Assembly (NCBI RefSeq): GCF_003034915.1
Contig: NZ_PZJX01000021.1
Span: forward strand, 1 to 64,000
Direction of reading: 5' to 3'
Length of the DNA stretch: 64,000 nt
Origin: Mesorhizobium helmanticense
Lineage (GTDB): Bacteria; Pseudomonadota; Alphaproteobacteria; Rhizobiales; Rhizobiaceae
Shown piece by piece: positions 1 through 8,437 of the stretch. The number at the start of each line of letters is the position of its first letter. Positions within the stretch are counted from its first letter, which is position 1. The position numbers and the translations under genes were made by a program. The notes under the pieces were generated by a model, which was not told the DNA's origin, made no database searches, and saw nothing but the letters and a program-made list of their open reading frames with translations.

Positions 1-1
1 T

Positions 2-1024
2 CAGACCGGAACTGGGACGACGACACCGCCTCCAACCGTCACATCTCCAACCATCCCGCCTCCAACCGTCACATCCCCAACCATCCCGCCCCCAACCGAC
101 AGCTCATCTTCGACGACCGATAAAGTCGTCGGTACCAGCGGAGCCGATATTCTTAAGGCGAACGGTGCCGGTGCCCACACAATGACCGGCTACGGCGGCA
201 ACGACGATTACTATGTCGACCATGCCGGCGACAAAGTGGTCGAGGCCGCTGGCCAGGGCCAGGACAGGGTGTGGACCTCTGTGAGCTATGCGCTCGCGGC
301 CGGCTCGTCGATTGAAGTCCTTGGCACCACCAACGACGCCGGCACCACCGCAATCAACCTGACCGGCAACGAGTTGGCCCAGACCATCCAGGGCAATGCC
401 GGTAACAATATCATCAATGGCGGCGGCGGTGTTGACAAGATGAGCGGCCTTGGCGGCGATGACGATTACTATGTCGACCATGCCGGCGACAGGGTGATCG
501 AGGCCGCTGGCCAAGGTCAAGACAGGGTATGGACGTCTGTGAGCTATGCGCTTGAGGCTGGCTCGTCGATCGAAGTCCTTGGCACCACTAAGGACGCCGG
601 CACCACGGCAATCAACCTGACCGGCAACGAGTTGGCCCAGACCATCATAGGGAATGCCGGTAGCAACGTCATCAACGGCGGCGGCGGCGCCGACAAGTTG
701 AGCGGCCTTGGCGGCAACGACATTTTCGTTTTCAATACCGCTCTTGGTAGCGGCAATGTCGACAGGATCACCGACTTCAACGCGTCCCAGGACAAGATCC
801 ACCTCGAGAACGCCATTTTTGCCGGGCTGGGCGCGGGCGCGCTCACAGCCGCCGCTTTCTTTGCCGGGACGACCGCGCACGATAGCTCCGACCACATCAT
901 CTACAACAGTTCAACCGGGGCGCTCTCTTTCGACAGCGACGGCATCGGCGGCGCGGCTCAGATACAGTTCGCCACCCTTTCTCCAAGCCTCTCGCTTACC
1001 GCAAGCTCATTCTTTGTGACTTGA
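2..1024 (+). CDS. RTX/hemolysin-type calcium-binding protein, C-terminal part (5' end outside window)
   Basis: The reading frame is open from the window edge, so the N-terminus is missing. The visible part starts with a Pro/Thr-rich linker in which a PPPTVTSPTI unit is repeated. Two tandem 86-residue units follow (258 bp each, about 194-451 and 452-709) that differ at 11 of 86 positions, and then a closing domain. Glycine/aspartate-rich GGNDDYYV and NGGGGVDKMSGLGG stretches are RTX-like calcium-binding turns. The end (FVFNTAL, DRITDFNASQDKI, then SFFVT at the C-terminus) resembles the serralysin/M10 C-terminal domain of type I secreted proteins. It is inferred to be an extracellular protein exported by a TolC-type system. 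No catalytic domain is visible, so its activity is unknown. Confidence 0.8.
   Translation, partial: QTGTGTTTPPPTVTSPTIPPPTVTSPTIPPPTDSSSSTTDKVVGTSGADILKANGAGAHTMTGYGGNDDYYVDHAGDKVVEAAGQGQDRVWTSVSYALAAGSSIEVLGTTNDAGTTAINLTGNELAQTIQGNAGNNIINGGGGVDKMSGLGGDDDYYVDHAGDRVIEAAGQGQDRVWTSVSYALEAGSSIEVLGTTKDAGTTAINLTGNELAQTIIGNAGSNVINGGGGADKLSGLGGNDIFVFNTALGSGNVDRITDFNASQDKIHLENAIFAGLGAGALTAAAFFAGTTAHDSSDHIIYNSSTGALSFDSDGIGGAAQIQFATLSPSLSLTASSFFVT
194..709 (+). repeat. Tandem 258-bp coding repeat, two copies
   Basis: Two directly adjacent units (about 194-451 and 452-709) in the RTX gene are nearly identical at DNA level. For example, gacgattactatgtcgacca recurs at 203 and 461. The period of exactly 86 codons keeps the frame. 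Such a repeat can expand or contract by recombination. Confidence 0.85.
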
Positions 1025-1319
1025 ACGAGTGGACGGAAGTCAACGTAGTACGGTGTTTGCGGGGCCGGCGAGATAGCGTCCCTGCAAATGCTGTGCCTGT
1101 CGATTTCTGAAAACACTACCTGCACGCAAAAGCTCTGAGCCCGGCACCACCTAAACGCCCTCGATGTTGCGTCATTAATAGACTCTGTTCATCTGGAAGC
1201 CGATGATCACTGTCGCCCGCCACGAGGAACGCCGCGCCCCACCCGCCGCAGCCAGCAATTGCAATGACAGTGCTATTCGCGGTAGCCATTCTCAGCTTGA
1301 TTTCAGAGGGAGACGCGGC

Positions 1320-1712
1320 ATGGACCGGTTCACCGGCGGTTGCCTGTGCGGCAATGTCCGAATTGTGGCGTCGGGACTCCCATACCGGGTCGGCATCTGT
1401 CACTGCCTCGACTGCCGCAAGCATCATGGAGCCCTTTTCTACGCTGCCGCGGTATTCCCTCAGGATGCGGTGACGATCGATGGCGAAACACGCGATTACG
1501 CTGGGCGGTTTTTCTGTCCTCGCTGCGGCTCGTCCGTTTTCGCGCGCAGCGCGGACGAGATTGAAGTGCACCTGGGATCCCTGGATGCCCCCGACCAGCT
1601 TATGCCGACCTACGAAAGCTGGACCGTCCGTCGCGAATCCTGGTTGCCGCCGTTTCCGCTTACGAGGCGATACGAGCGCGATCGTGACGCCACGGGTCGC
1701 TCGGAGGAGTAA
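1320..1712 (+). CDS. GFA-family (glutathione-dependent formaldehyde-activating enzyme-like) zinc protein
   Basis: This is a 130-residue protein with the GFA/Mss4-like zinc-site cysteines: GGCLCGNVR (Cys8, Cys10), CHCLDCRK (Cys27, Cys29, Cys32) and CPRCGS (Cys66, Cys69). The start at 1320 is chosen because an AGAGGGA ribosome site lies just upstream and the family's GGC motif then falls near the N-terminus. An in-frame ATG at 1203 would add an unrelated 39 residues. The family is named for glutathione-S-hydroxymethyl formation, but most members have no proven activity. The 295 bp upstream (1025-1319) shows no gene. Confidence 0.8.
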   Translation: MDRFTGGCLCGNVRIVASGLPYRVGICHCLDCRKHHGALFYAAAVFPQDAVTIDGETRDYAGRFFCPRCGSSVFARSADEIEVHLGSLDAPDQLMPTYESWTVRRESWLPPFPLTRRYERDRDATGRSEE

Positions 1713-1783
1713 GTCGCACACACGAACGGTGCGAGGGCGGCGCTACGAGCTGACCGAGATTGCCTTCATCAAAACCTGACGCA

Positions 1784-3301
1784 TCACTCCGGAAGGCCGG
1801 CCTTGCGGAAGCCATCGACGAAATGATCGAGCGTTGCAGCATCGCGGAATGGCTCCGTCGTGACCCAGAAGCGGGTTGTGAAATGCGGGTTGCTGACAAG
1901 GAACAGCTCAACCTCCGCGCGCGCCTCGTCGAGCCGGCCGAGTTGCGCGAGGCTTGCCGCCAGGAAACGGCGTGAGCTTGTGCGATAAGTCTCGTCCCTG
2001 CGCAGTGTCTCGACCGCGGCTTCGTATTCGCGCGCCGCATATTGCGCCTGGCCGAGCGTCAGATAGTACCAGCTTGCCGGAAACGGATTCAGTCGGAACG
2101 CCTTGCGGATCTGCTCAAGGCCTTCCTCGACGCGCCCGGCCAGTGTCGTGATGTCGGCCAGTGTCGCCCAGGCGTCGGCCTCGTTCGGGTCGAGCTCGAA
2201 CGCCTTGGCGAATTCCGCATCCGCCTCGTCGAAGCTGCGCTCATAGGCAAGCAGGTTGGCCAGCACCCAATGGCAGCCGGCATCGTTGGGATCGATCGCT
2301 ACAGCCTTACGCGCCAGTTCCAAGGCAATGCCACGGTTAGGTTCAATGGGTTGGCCCCAATGCACCCATCCCATCCAGTGGTTCATGGCAAGCCAGCGAT
2401 AGGCCTCGGCGTATCCCGGATCGAGCGAGACCGCGCGGGTGAGCATCAGATGCGCTTCCCGCGCCGTCTGCGGCGAATCGTCGATCAGCTTGCGCGCCCG
2501 CACGCAGAGATCGTAAGCCTCGAGATTCTTGGGCCGATTGCGCGGTGGCGGTGCACGCAGCCGGCCGAGCAAGGCCTCCACGATCGTGGCCGTCACCTCG
2601 TCCTGAACCGCAAAGATATCTTCCAAACTGCGATCGAAGCGTTCCGCCCATAGATGTTCGCCGCTCGCCGCGTCGACCAGCTGTGCGTTGATGCGCACAC
2701 GCCCAGCGGCACGTCTTGCACTACCCTCCAACAAGTAGCGCACGCCAAGGTCCTCGGCGATCCCCCGCACGTCCATCGCCTTTCCTTTGTAGGCAAAGGT
2801 CGAGTTGCGAGCGATGACGAACAGGCCGGAGATCCTGGACAGGTCAGTGATCAGGTCTTCGGTCAATCCATCCGCGAAGGAGTCCTGCTCGGGATCGTTG
2901 CTGAAATTGACGAAGGGCAGCACCGCTATCGATGGTTTGTCGGGCAGCGGCAAAGGTTTTCGCTTCGCGCTGCCGAGCTGTTCGATGGCCCCGGTGAAGC
3001 GGTAACCGACGCGCGGAACCGTGGCGATCCATTCACCGCCCCCATTGCTGGCATCGCCGGACGGACCAAGCAGCTTGCGCAACTGCGAGATCTGGACGGT
3101 GAGGTTGCCTTCCTCGACGGCCGTGCCCGGCCATGCCGCATCCATCAACTCGGCCTTCTCAAGGATTTCGCCGGGCCGTTCGACGAGCGCCGCAAGCAGC
3201 TTAAGCCCGCGGTAGCCAACGGCAACGGGGACATCGTTCCGAAGCAGCGTTCCCGCATCGGAATCAAGCACGAACGGACCAAAGGCAAAGCGCGATCCCA
3301 T
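1784..3301 (-). CDS. Winged-helix (OmpR/CadC-type) regulator with TolB-like and TPR domains
   Basis: This 505-residue protein has an N-terminal OmpR-type winged helix (about 1-105, ending VPRVGYRFTG). A TolB/FlgO-like segment follows (about 125-245: IAVLPFVNFSNDPEQDSFADGL, then YLLEGSARR). TPR-type helices occupy about 285-480 (repeated A-Y-R-W-L-A, DPNDAGCHWVLANLL and DPNEADAWATLAD patterns). This architecture is common in rhizobia as one-component regulators fused to adenylate-cyclase-associated modules. No cyclase catalytic domain and no transmembrane helix are seen, so it is probably cytosolic. Its target and ligand are unknown. No strong ribosome site precedes the ATG. Confidence 0.82.
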   Translation of the reverse strand: MGSRFAFGPFVLDSDAGTLLRNDVPVAVGYRGLKLLAALVERPGEILEKAELMDAAWPGTAVEEGNLTVQISQLRKLLGPSGDASNGGGEWIATVPRVGYRFTGAIEQLGSAKRKPLPLPDKPSIAVLPFVNFSNDPEQDSFADGLTEDLITDLSRISGLFVIARNSTFAYKGKAMDVRGIAEDLGVRYLLEGSARRAAGRVRINAQLVDAASGEHLWAERFDRSLEDIFAVQDEVTATIVEALLGRLRAPPPRNRPKNLEAYDLCVRARKLIDDSPQTAREAHLMLTRAVSLDPGYAEAYRWLAMNHWMGWVHWGQPIEPNRGIALELARKAVAIDPNDAGCHWVLANLLAYERSFDEADAEFAKAFELDPNEADAWATLADITTLAGRVEEGLEQIRKAFRLNPFPASWYYLTLGQAQYAAREYEAAVETLRRDETYRTSSRRFLAASLAQLGRLDEARAEVELFLVSNPHFTTRFWVTTEPFRDAATLDHFVDGFRKAGLPE

Positions 3302-3313
3302 GGGCGCATCTAT

Positions 3314-3417
3314 AGAGCAATTCCAGGAAAAGTGTGAGACGGTTTTCTGTCCGGAATTGCGTCAAAACAAAGAGTTAGAGCAGTTTGTCGGTTCCAGGAA
3401 CCGGTGAACTGCTCTAG
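3314..3417. repeat. RIME-like intergenic repeat A
   Basis: The element has two adjacent palindromes. The first spans 3317-3360 (GCAATTCC opposite GGAATTGC) and the second 3377-3415 (AGAGCAGTT opposite AACTGCTCT). They are joined by AAAACAAAGAGTTAGAGC. Related sequence recurs near 30103, 42311 and 47770. It resembles rhizobial RIME/palindromic intergenic elements and lies just upstream of the winged-helix regulator gene. Confidence 0.7.
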
Positions 3418-3537
3418 CCCGTTTGGAAGTTTTGAGAACTATTTGGGAGAGCTTAATTACGACGCCGGTCGTATCCTGCAGAATTCAACCTCTTTCAGGT
3501 CGAGGGTCACCGGACCCTCAAACCATAGGAGGTTGCC

Positions 3538-3786
3538 ATGAACGATACCCTTGCGTCGGCTCCGCATCAGGCAGCGCGGCCGGAAACGCCCGTGGGGCTG
3601 GCGGCAGTTTCGCGTCGGCGCCTGACGACCCTGCGAGACACTATCGCGACCTGGCGCGAGCAGACACGTTTTCGCTGGGACCTCAAAAGAATGTCGCAGG
3701 ACAATCCCCATTTGATCGACGATATCGGCCTGACGAGACGGCAGGTCGAGGAAGAGATCGCCAAGCTGCCCTTCTGGCAACGATAA
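3538..3786 (+). CDS. DUF1127 domain protein
   Basis: This is a small 82-residue protein. Its C-terminal half has the DUF1127 (YjiS-like) pattern: a basic, Trp-containing helix (TWREQTRFRWDLKRM) followed by DDIGLTRRQVEEE. An AGGAGG site lies directly before the ATG. Some DUF1127 proteins in alphaproteobacteria bind RNA or affect phosphate and carbon balance, but no specific role can be assigned here. It is the last chromosomal-looking gene before the tRNA-derived repeat at 3906. Confidence 0.78.
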   Translation: MNDTLASAPHQAARPETPVGLAAVSRRRLTTLRDTIATWREQTRFRWDLKRMSQDNPHLIDDIGLTRRQVEEEIAKLPFWQR

Positions 3787-3905
3787 GGTGCGAAGAACCG
3801 CGAGACCTTACAGCACAACGACCCCCGGAATATCCCGATCGAGTATTGTCGCTCATGTCTCAGGTACAAAACGTTACCGATGTCTCCGGGCCGTACACCT
3901 GGGGG

Positions 3906-3953
3906 AATTGGCGCACCCGACAGGATTCGAACCTGTGACCTCTACCTTCGGAG
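3906..3953 (-). repeat. Truncated tRNA-Arg 3' half: distal attachment-site copy
   Basis: These 48 bases match 11665-11712 at 47 positions; the single change is A at 3944 against G at 11703. The segment covers the 3' CCA end, T arm, variable loop and anticodon loop of the tRNA-Arg gene and stops just inside the anticodon stem. It cannot encode a tRNA alone. Its orientation is that expected for the far att site of an element integrated into the tRNA at 11668-11744. Confidence 0.85.
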
Positions 3954-3955
3954 AA

Positions 3956-3984
3956 TGGATAGTGGCTTTCGCCGAAACTATCCA
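3956..3984. other. Hairpin next to the distal att copy
   Basis: TGGATAGT at 3956-3963 pairs with ACTATCCA at 3977-3984 around a 13-base loop. It begins three bases after the tRNA-derived repeat ends. It may be part of an integrase-binding arm or a terminator for the leftward regulator gene; neither can be decided here. The rest of 3985-4086 shows nothing. Confidence 0.45.
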
Positions 3985-4086
3985 CTTCTACCCGATTGCG
4001 CGCTATGCCACTGAAATCACAAAACAAATTTGAAGTCGATCAGCGCCGACGGTACGACGGAGCGGTTCAAACCTGCGGGCATGATC

Positions 4087-6945
4087 CTAGGTTTGCGCTC
4101 GAGTTGGCAGATGAGCTTTAACTAGATTGCGTGCCGCCATCACATCTGCAGAGGGAAAGCTGTTGTCGAAGCGCCGCAAGATCGAGGCAAGTTGCGTCAG
4201 TGCGGCGTCACGTTGGCCCGTCACCGCCCCTAGTTCAACCAAACTTGTTGTTGCGCGCAATTCGAAACTCAAAGCGCCGCTCTGTCGAGCCAGCCGAATG
4301 GCTTCGTGCAGTCGAGACTCCGCCCCGTCGATATCCCTCTCGCGCCAGTGCATCATGCCCTGGAGGCGCCTCAGCTCGGCGTCGCACCAGTGCTCATCCG
4401 TCCGATGGGCATGTTCTAGCGCCTGCTCGACCGAGGCTCGGGCGACGTCGAGTTGATCATGGGATAGCGCTACATCCGCATGCATCGCAAGGCGCATCGG
4501 CAAATGAACGAGGAGATTGCATCCGACGAGTTCGTCGATGGCTGCGCGCATTCTTTCGAGCGCGCCCGGAATTTGGTGCTTAGCGTCGATTGTAGCCTGA
4601 TAGTAACGCGCGAATGGTGGCCAAATTTCATCCTGGATCAGGGCGATATAGCCGGACAGAGCCAATACCCCTCTCTGAGCGACATCGAGAAAACCACACA
4701 AAATCGCGACCGGGATTGCTCCCAAGCCTAAGACAAAGGTGCTCGAAACGGTATGCTCCAAACTTCTCGCGGCTTCCGTGGCTTCCAGCGAGGTTTCGAA
4801 AGCCTTTCGGGGTTCGCCCGCTGTCCATGCTGCCAAGGCCAAAAACGTTCGGATGGCGACAAAACGGTCGATCACAAACCGCGAGATTTGTGATCGATGA
4901 ACCACTGTCCCATGTTCGCGAGCCAGTTTTGTCAAACCGTCATGCGCGTAGTTGAGGTCCCCGCAACAGAAACGGATCATCAACTCGTGCCACTGGATGT
5001 CTGGCGATGCGGATCCTGGACCGGCGACACCAATGATTGCGCGGAGTTCGGCGAGGGATAGCAGCGCCTCGCGATAACGGCCCGAGAAAAACTGGGCGCC
5101 GGCCGATATGCCGACCATGCGAGCGCGATATTCGACATCGCCCAATTCGTCAGCTAAGCGCACGCCCTTTCGCAGAATATCTATTGCGGCATTCAACTCG
5201 CGGGCATGGCAGAGGTTGATACCCTGTACGGCAAATAGCTTCACTTTGAGCATGCGATCGCAACCGGGAAGCGCGTCAATGGCGTTCAACGCGGTCCCGA
5301 TACGGGATCGGTTTTCCACGAATGAAGACAGTTCGCGCCACAGAGGAATCCCCGCAACTGTAAGCCGCACCCCGAGCTGCGGGTCCTGTCCTGCGCCGAA
5401 CGACCAGTCGATTGCCCGACGTAGATCATTTCCCCAATAGCCATAAAGCGCAGTCCAATCCTCTCTTGTGCGCCAGTTCCACTCGTCCTCGGCGTTCTCG
5501 AAGAGAGTCAGCAGGTAACGTGAATAGCTGGCCATTGCGGCTGGCTGCTCCCCGCCGGAGCGAAGGTGTTCGCTCGCAAAGCTGCGCGTGCTGTCGAGCA
5601 ACCGGTAGTGCCGGCGACCAGCATCGTAGCTGAGCGACAACAAAGATCGGGCGGCAAGGTTCTCCAGGCCGACAGCAAGGTGCTCCGCTGCCGCCAAGTG
5701 CCCGCACACGCCGAGGACATTGTCCAGTGCGAATGTGCCACCGAATACGGACAGATGACGTAACAGACGGGCCTCGTGCTCCGAAAGCAGCCTATAGCTC
5801 CAGTCCAGTGTCGCCATCAGCGTGGTATGGCGGGGCGTCGCCCCGTCCGCCGGCGACGCCAGCAAGTCGAAGCTTTCCTCCAACAGGCCGAGCAGCATGG
5901 CAGGCCCCTTGACGGACAAACGTGGCGCCGCCAATTCAATAGCCAGCGGAATTCCATCCAAGCGGCGGCTTATTGCGGCGAGCAAGTGTATGTCCGCCTC
6001 CTTCAACCGGTAGCCTTGCGCCGCAGCGCGGTGCACCAGCAGTTCCACTGCGGGGAAGCTCATCGCCGAGCCCGCCGCAGTCTCGCTCTCCCCGGGGCAA
6101 AGGAGCGGTGCAAGTCGATAGATCGACTCCCGCCTGCACCGAAGGGGTTCACGGCTCGTCGCGACAATCATGAATTTGGGAAGCGCGTCGCTCAGGTAGT
6201 CTGCAATCGTCGCCGCAGCGCTCAGCACATGCTCGCAATTGTCGAGTACCAGCAACATCTCCCGGCCACGCATCGACTCGACAAGCCCCGGAAGAATATC
6301 GATACGATTGCTGCGCACTCCGAGCGCAAAAGCGATTGCTGGAGCGACGAGGTGTGGGTCCTCGATCACCGCAAGGTCGACGAAACAGACGCCATCCTGC
6401 AACGGCTCTCCGATCTGCCGCGCAATGGTTACCCCAATGCTCGTCTTGCCGACGCCCGCTGGTCCAACGATCGTCAGCAGCCTGGTCTTCAGGAGGTGTT
6501 CAGCGAGTTCGACTATTGCATCATCGCGACCGATCAGGGCCGATGTGGCGGGCAGTTCGCCTGTGATCCTCCTGACCGAGTCCGGGACTGAGATCTCGTC
6601 GGATGAGGCGAGGACGCGCAGCGGTGCGACAAAACGGTAGCCGCGGCCGGGAACGGTTGCGATATAGGAGTGCTCGGACGCGATAGTCGCAAGCGCTCGC
6701 CGCAGAGCGGCTATGTTGACCTTCAGATTCTCGTCTTGGACGAATGTGTTCGGCCAGGCGAAGCGAATGAGTTCGTCCTTGGTGACCAATTGCCCGGGCC
6801 TCCGAACCAGGGCGTGCAGAAGATCGAGCGCGCGCGAGCCTACTCGGATTCGAACATCGTCGTGAAGCAGCAATTGACGAGCTGGAATGAATCGGAAGTC
6901 GCCGAAATAGTAGATGCTATCGTCAGCCTCTTCCGCCTGCTTCAT
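4087..6945 (-). CDS. Winged-helix regulator with NB-ARC/AAA-like ATPase and TPR-like C-terminus
   Basis: This 952-residue protein has an N-terminal OmpR-type winged helix (about 12-108, ending TVPGRGYRFVAPL). A STAND-type ATPase follows with a P-loop GPAGVGKT (161-168) and Walker B LLVLDNCEH (from 231). A long helical C-terminus (about 480-950) looks TPR-like. It is a COG3903-type large regulator. STAND proteins usually switch on when an inducer binds the C-terminal repeats and ATP is loaded. It is transcribed away from the HbpS/ior genes at 7275-11340, so it is the likely activator of that operon; this is inferred from position. Confidence 0.82.
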   Translation of the reverse strand: MKQAEEADDSIYYFGDFRFIPARQLLLHDDVRIRVGSRALDLLHALVRRPGQLVTKDELIRFAWPNTFVQDENLKVNIAALRRALATIASEHSYIATVPGRGYRFVAPLRVLASSDEISVPDSVRRITGELPATSALIGRDDAIVELAEHLLKTRLLTIVGPAGVGKTSIGVTIARQIGEPLQDGVCFVDLAVIEDPHLVAPAIAFALGVRSNRIDILPGLVESMRGREMLLVLDNCEHVLSAAATIADYLSDALPKFMIVATSREPLRCRRESIYRLAPLLCPGESETAAGSAMSFPAVELLVHRAAAQGYRLKEADIHLLAAISRRLDGIPLAIELAAPRLSVKGPAMLLGLLEESFDLLASPADGATPRHTTLMATLDWSYRLLSEHEARLLRHLSVFGGTFALDNVLGVCGHLAAAEHLAVGLENLAARSLLSLSYDAGRRHYRLLDSTRSFASEHLRSGGEQPAAMASYSRYLLTLFENAEDEWNWRTREDWTALYGYWGNDLRRAIDWSFGAGQDPQLGVRLTVAGIPLWRELSSFVENRSRIGTALNAIDALPGCDRMLKVKLFAVQGINLCHARELNAAIDILRKGVRLADELGDVEYRARMVGISAGAQFFSGRYREALLSLAELRAIIGVAGPGSASPDIQWHELMIRFCCGDLNYAHDGLTKLAREHGTVVHRSQISRFVIDRFVAIRTFLALAAWTAGEPRKAFETSLEATEAARSLEHTVSSTFVLGLGAIPVAILCGFLDVAQRGVLALSGYIALIQDEIWPPFARYYQATIDAKHQIPGALERMRAAIDELVGCNLLVHLPMRLAMHADVALSHDQLDVARASVEQALEHAHRTDEHWCDAELRRLQGMMHWRERDIDGAESRLHEAIRLARQSGALSFELRATTSLVELGAVTGQRDAALTQLASILRRFDNSFPSADVMAARNLVKAHLPTRAQT

Positions 6946-7274
6946 GGCTTTTCATCTCGTGCCGCCAGGCATCTGCATTTTTGTTCGCCGCTTGGTTCGT
7001 CCTTCTGCTCCCACCATAGGAAGCCGGATACACAACACCTCCTCTATCAAAATTACCTATTTTTACCATCAATTTCCTACGTTTGGTCGTAACGTGCCTC
7101 GAAGGCGAAATCGCTTGCGCGCTATCGGTCATCCAAGCGCTCCGAAGCAATCGCCTCAAACTAGGACAGCTGCTCGGCAGCAACTCCACAACCTTATCTT
7201 GAGACGCGCGCAAGCAGCTTACGAGAAGTAGCCGAATTGACCTCCGAAAGAGCAATCCTAAAGCGAGCAGTCTG
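6946..7274. promoter_or_regulatory. Divergent intergenic region of the island operon
   Basis: These 329 bp separate the regulator gene from the rightward gene at 7275. The stretch around 7040-7090 is noticeably A+T-rich compared with its surroundings and is the best place for the divergent promoters. No canonical -35/-10 pair or clear palindrome was picked out by eye. Confidence 0.4.
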
Positions 7275-7703
7275 ATGCCTCGTTCGCGTACCACCCTCAC
7301 GCTGGCCGATGCGAAGCAGATGCTCGAGGCGGGTGAAGCCAAGGCCGTGAGCTTCGGAATTCCATATAATATTGCCGTTGTTGATTCTGGCGGTGCCCTC
7401 ATGGCGTTTTCGCGTCAGGATGGTGCCCTGATCGGAAGCATCGATCTCGCCATAGGCAAGGCAGTGACTGCCCGTCTGTTCGATAAGACCACCGCCTACC
7501 TGAGCGAGTTGGCGCAGCCCGGTGCGCCGCTCTTCGGCATCGAGCAAAGCAATGGCGGAAGGGTCGTTATCTTCGGCGGGGGAGTACCGGTCCGAGTTGA
7601 TGGTGAAATCGTGGGCGCGGTTGGCGCGAGCGCCGGCACGGTCGAGCAGGACATTTCGGTCGCAGAGGCGGCGGTCGCAGCCATTACCCTAAGCAACGCC
7701 TAA
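7275..7703 (+). CDS. HbpS/GlcG-like (DUF336) haem-binding family protein
   Basis: This 142-residue protein has the GlcG/HbpS pattern: a long N-terminal helix, NIAVVDSGGALMAFSRQDGA, then GKAVTAR and a glycine-rich VRVDGEIVGAVGASAGTVEQD. HbpS proteins bind haem or cobalamin-like ligands or act as small accessory proteins beside oxidoreductases. It lacks an obvious signal peptide. It is the first rightward gene after the regulator and lies 271 bp ahead of the ior genes. That gap (7704-7974) shows no gene. Confidence 0.78.
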   Translation: MPRSRTTLTLADAKQMLEAGEAKAVSFGIPYNIAVVDSGGALMAFSRQDGALIGSIDLAIGKAVTARLFDKTTAYLSELAQPGAPLFGIEQSNGGRVVIFGGGVPVRVDGEIVGAVGASAGTVEQDISVAEAAVAAITLSNA

Positions 7704-7974
7704 AGAGACGTTGCGACGAAATCGACGCGCATCGCATTCAACCGACGACATGAAGATTTGTAGTCGAGCGACTTTCAGCTCAATGCGCGTGCGGCTTGTT
7801 CTCCGGAAGACGATTTCACGCTTCTGAAGCCCAATGCAGCGCGGTGCCGTCCCGGCTACGGTTAAAAGAGGTAAATTCTGCACAATCATCTTGCTCGCGT
7901 TGTTGGCAACCTTTGAGGCCGCCATTACGGTTGTGCGCAATAGCCATGTACCGACAACCGAGGGACGGCTTACG

Positions 7975-8436
7975 ATGTTTGATATTACGGTCAATGGCGT
8001 TAAGCATCAGGTCGACGTAGTATCCGAGATGCCTTTGCTTTGGGTTTTGCGAGATGAGCTCGGCATCACAAGTCCAAAATATGGTTGCGGAATAGCCCTG
8101 TGCGGCGCCTGTACGGTGCAAGTCGATGGCGAGGCCGTCCGCTCCTGCCAGGCGCGCATGGCCGACGTCGCCGGCAAGGCGGTAACGACGATCGAAGGGG
8201 TTGGCAACGGCAAGCTGCACCCGGTGCAGGAGGCATGGATCGAGCACCAGGTTGCGCAGTGCGGCTACTGCCAGACGGGGCAGATGATCCAGGCGATCTC
8301 GCTGCTCAAAACGCATCCCAAGCCGACCGACAAGGACATCAACGAGGTCATGTCGGGCAATCTCTGCCGATGCGGAACGTATGAACGCATCCGCGTCGCG
8401 ATCCACGCAGCCGCCGAAAAGATCGGAGGGGAGTGA
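7975..8436 (+). CDS. iorA: Isoquinoline 1-oxidoreductase-like alpha subunit, [2Fe-2S] protein
   Basis: This 153-residue small subunit of a molybdenum hydroxylase carries two [2Fe-2S] sites. The plant-ferredoxin-type cysteines are 38, 43, 46 and 58, and the C-terminal four-helix site has CGYC (96, 99) and CRC (131, 133). It passes electrons from the molybdenum centre of the partner encoded next. The start at 7975 is chosen because FDITVNG is the usual family N-terminus and GAGGGAC lies upstream; a longer frame begins at 7834. It sits one base from the next gene. The true substrate need not be isoquinoline; members oxidise aldehydes and N-heterocycles. Confidence 0.85.
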   Translation: MFDITVNGVKHQVDVVSEMPLLWVLRDELGITSPKYGCGIALCGACTVQVDGEAVRSCQARMADVAGKAVTTIEGVGNGKLHPVQEAWIEHQVAQCGYCQTGQMIQAISLLKTHPKPTDKDINEVMSGNLCRCGTYERIRVAIHAAAEKIGGE

Positions 8437-8437
8437 G

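Noticed and set aside
104..895. Long minus-strand open frame of 263 codons opposite the RTX gene
   Set aside because: It is the mirror of the repetitive high-GC RTX gene: its own repeats match the 258-bp sense repeat, and there is no ribosome site or known family.
2042..2653. Plus-strand open frame opposite the winged-helix/TPR regulator
   Set aside because: It lies wholly within a gene with clear domains on the other strand and shows no recognisable motif.
3788..4033. 81-codon plus-strand frame across the tRNA remnant
   Set aside because: It reads through tRNA-derived sequence and a hairpin; no ribosome site or family.
5776..6591. 271-codon plus-strand frame within the ATPase regulator
   Set aside because: It is antisense to a protein with intact Walker motifs, with a biased composition typical of shadow frames.
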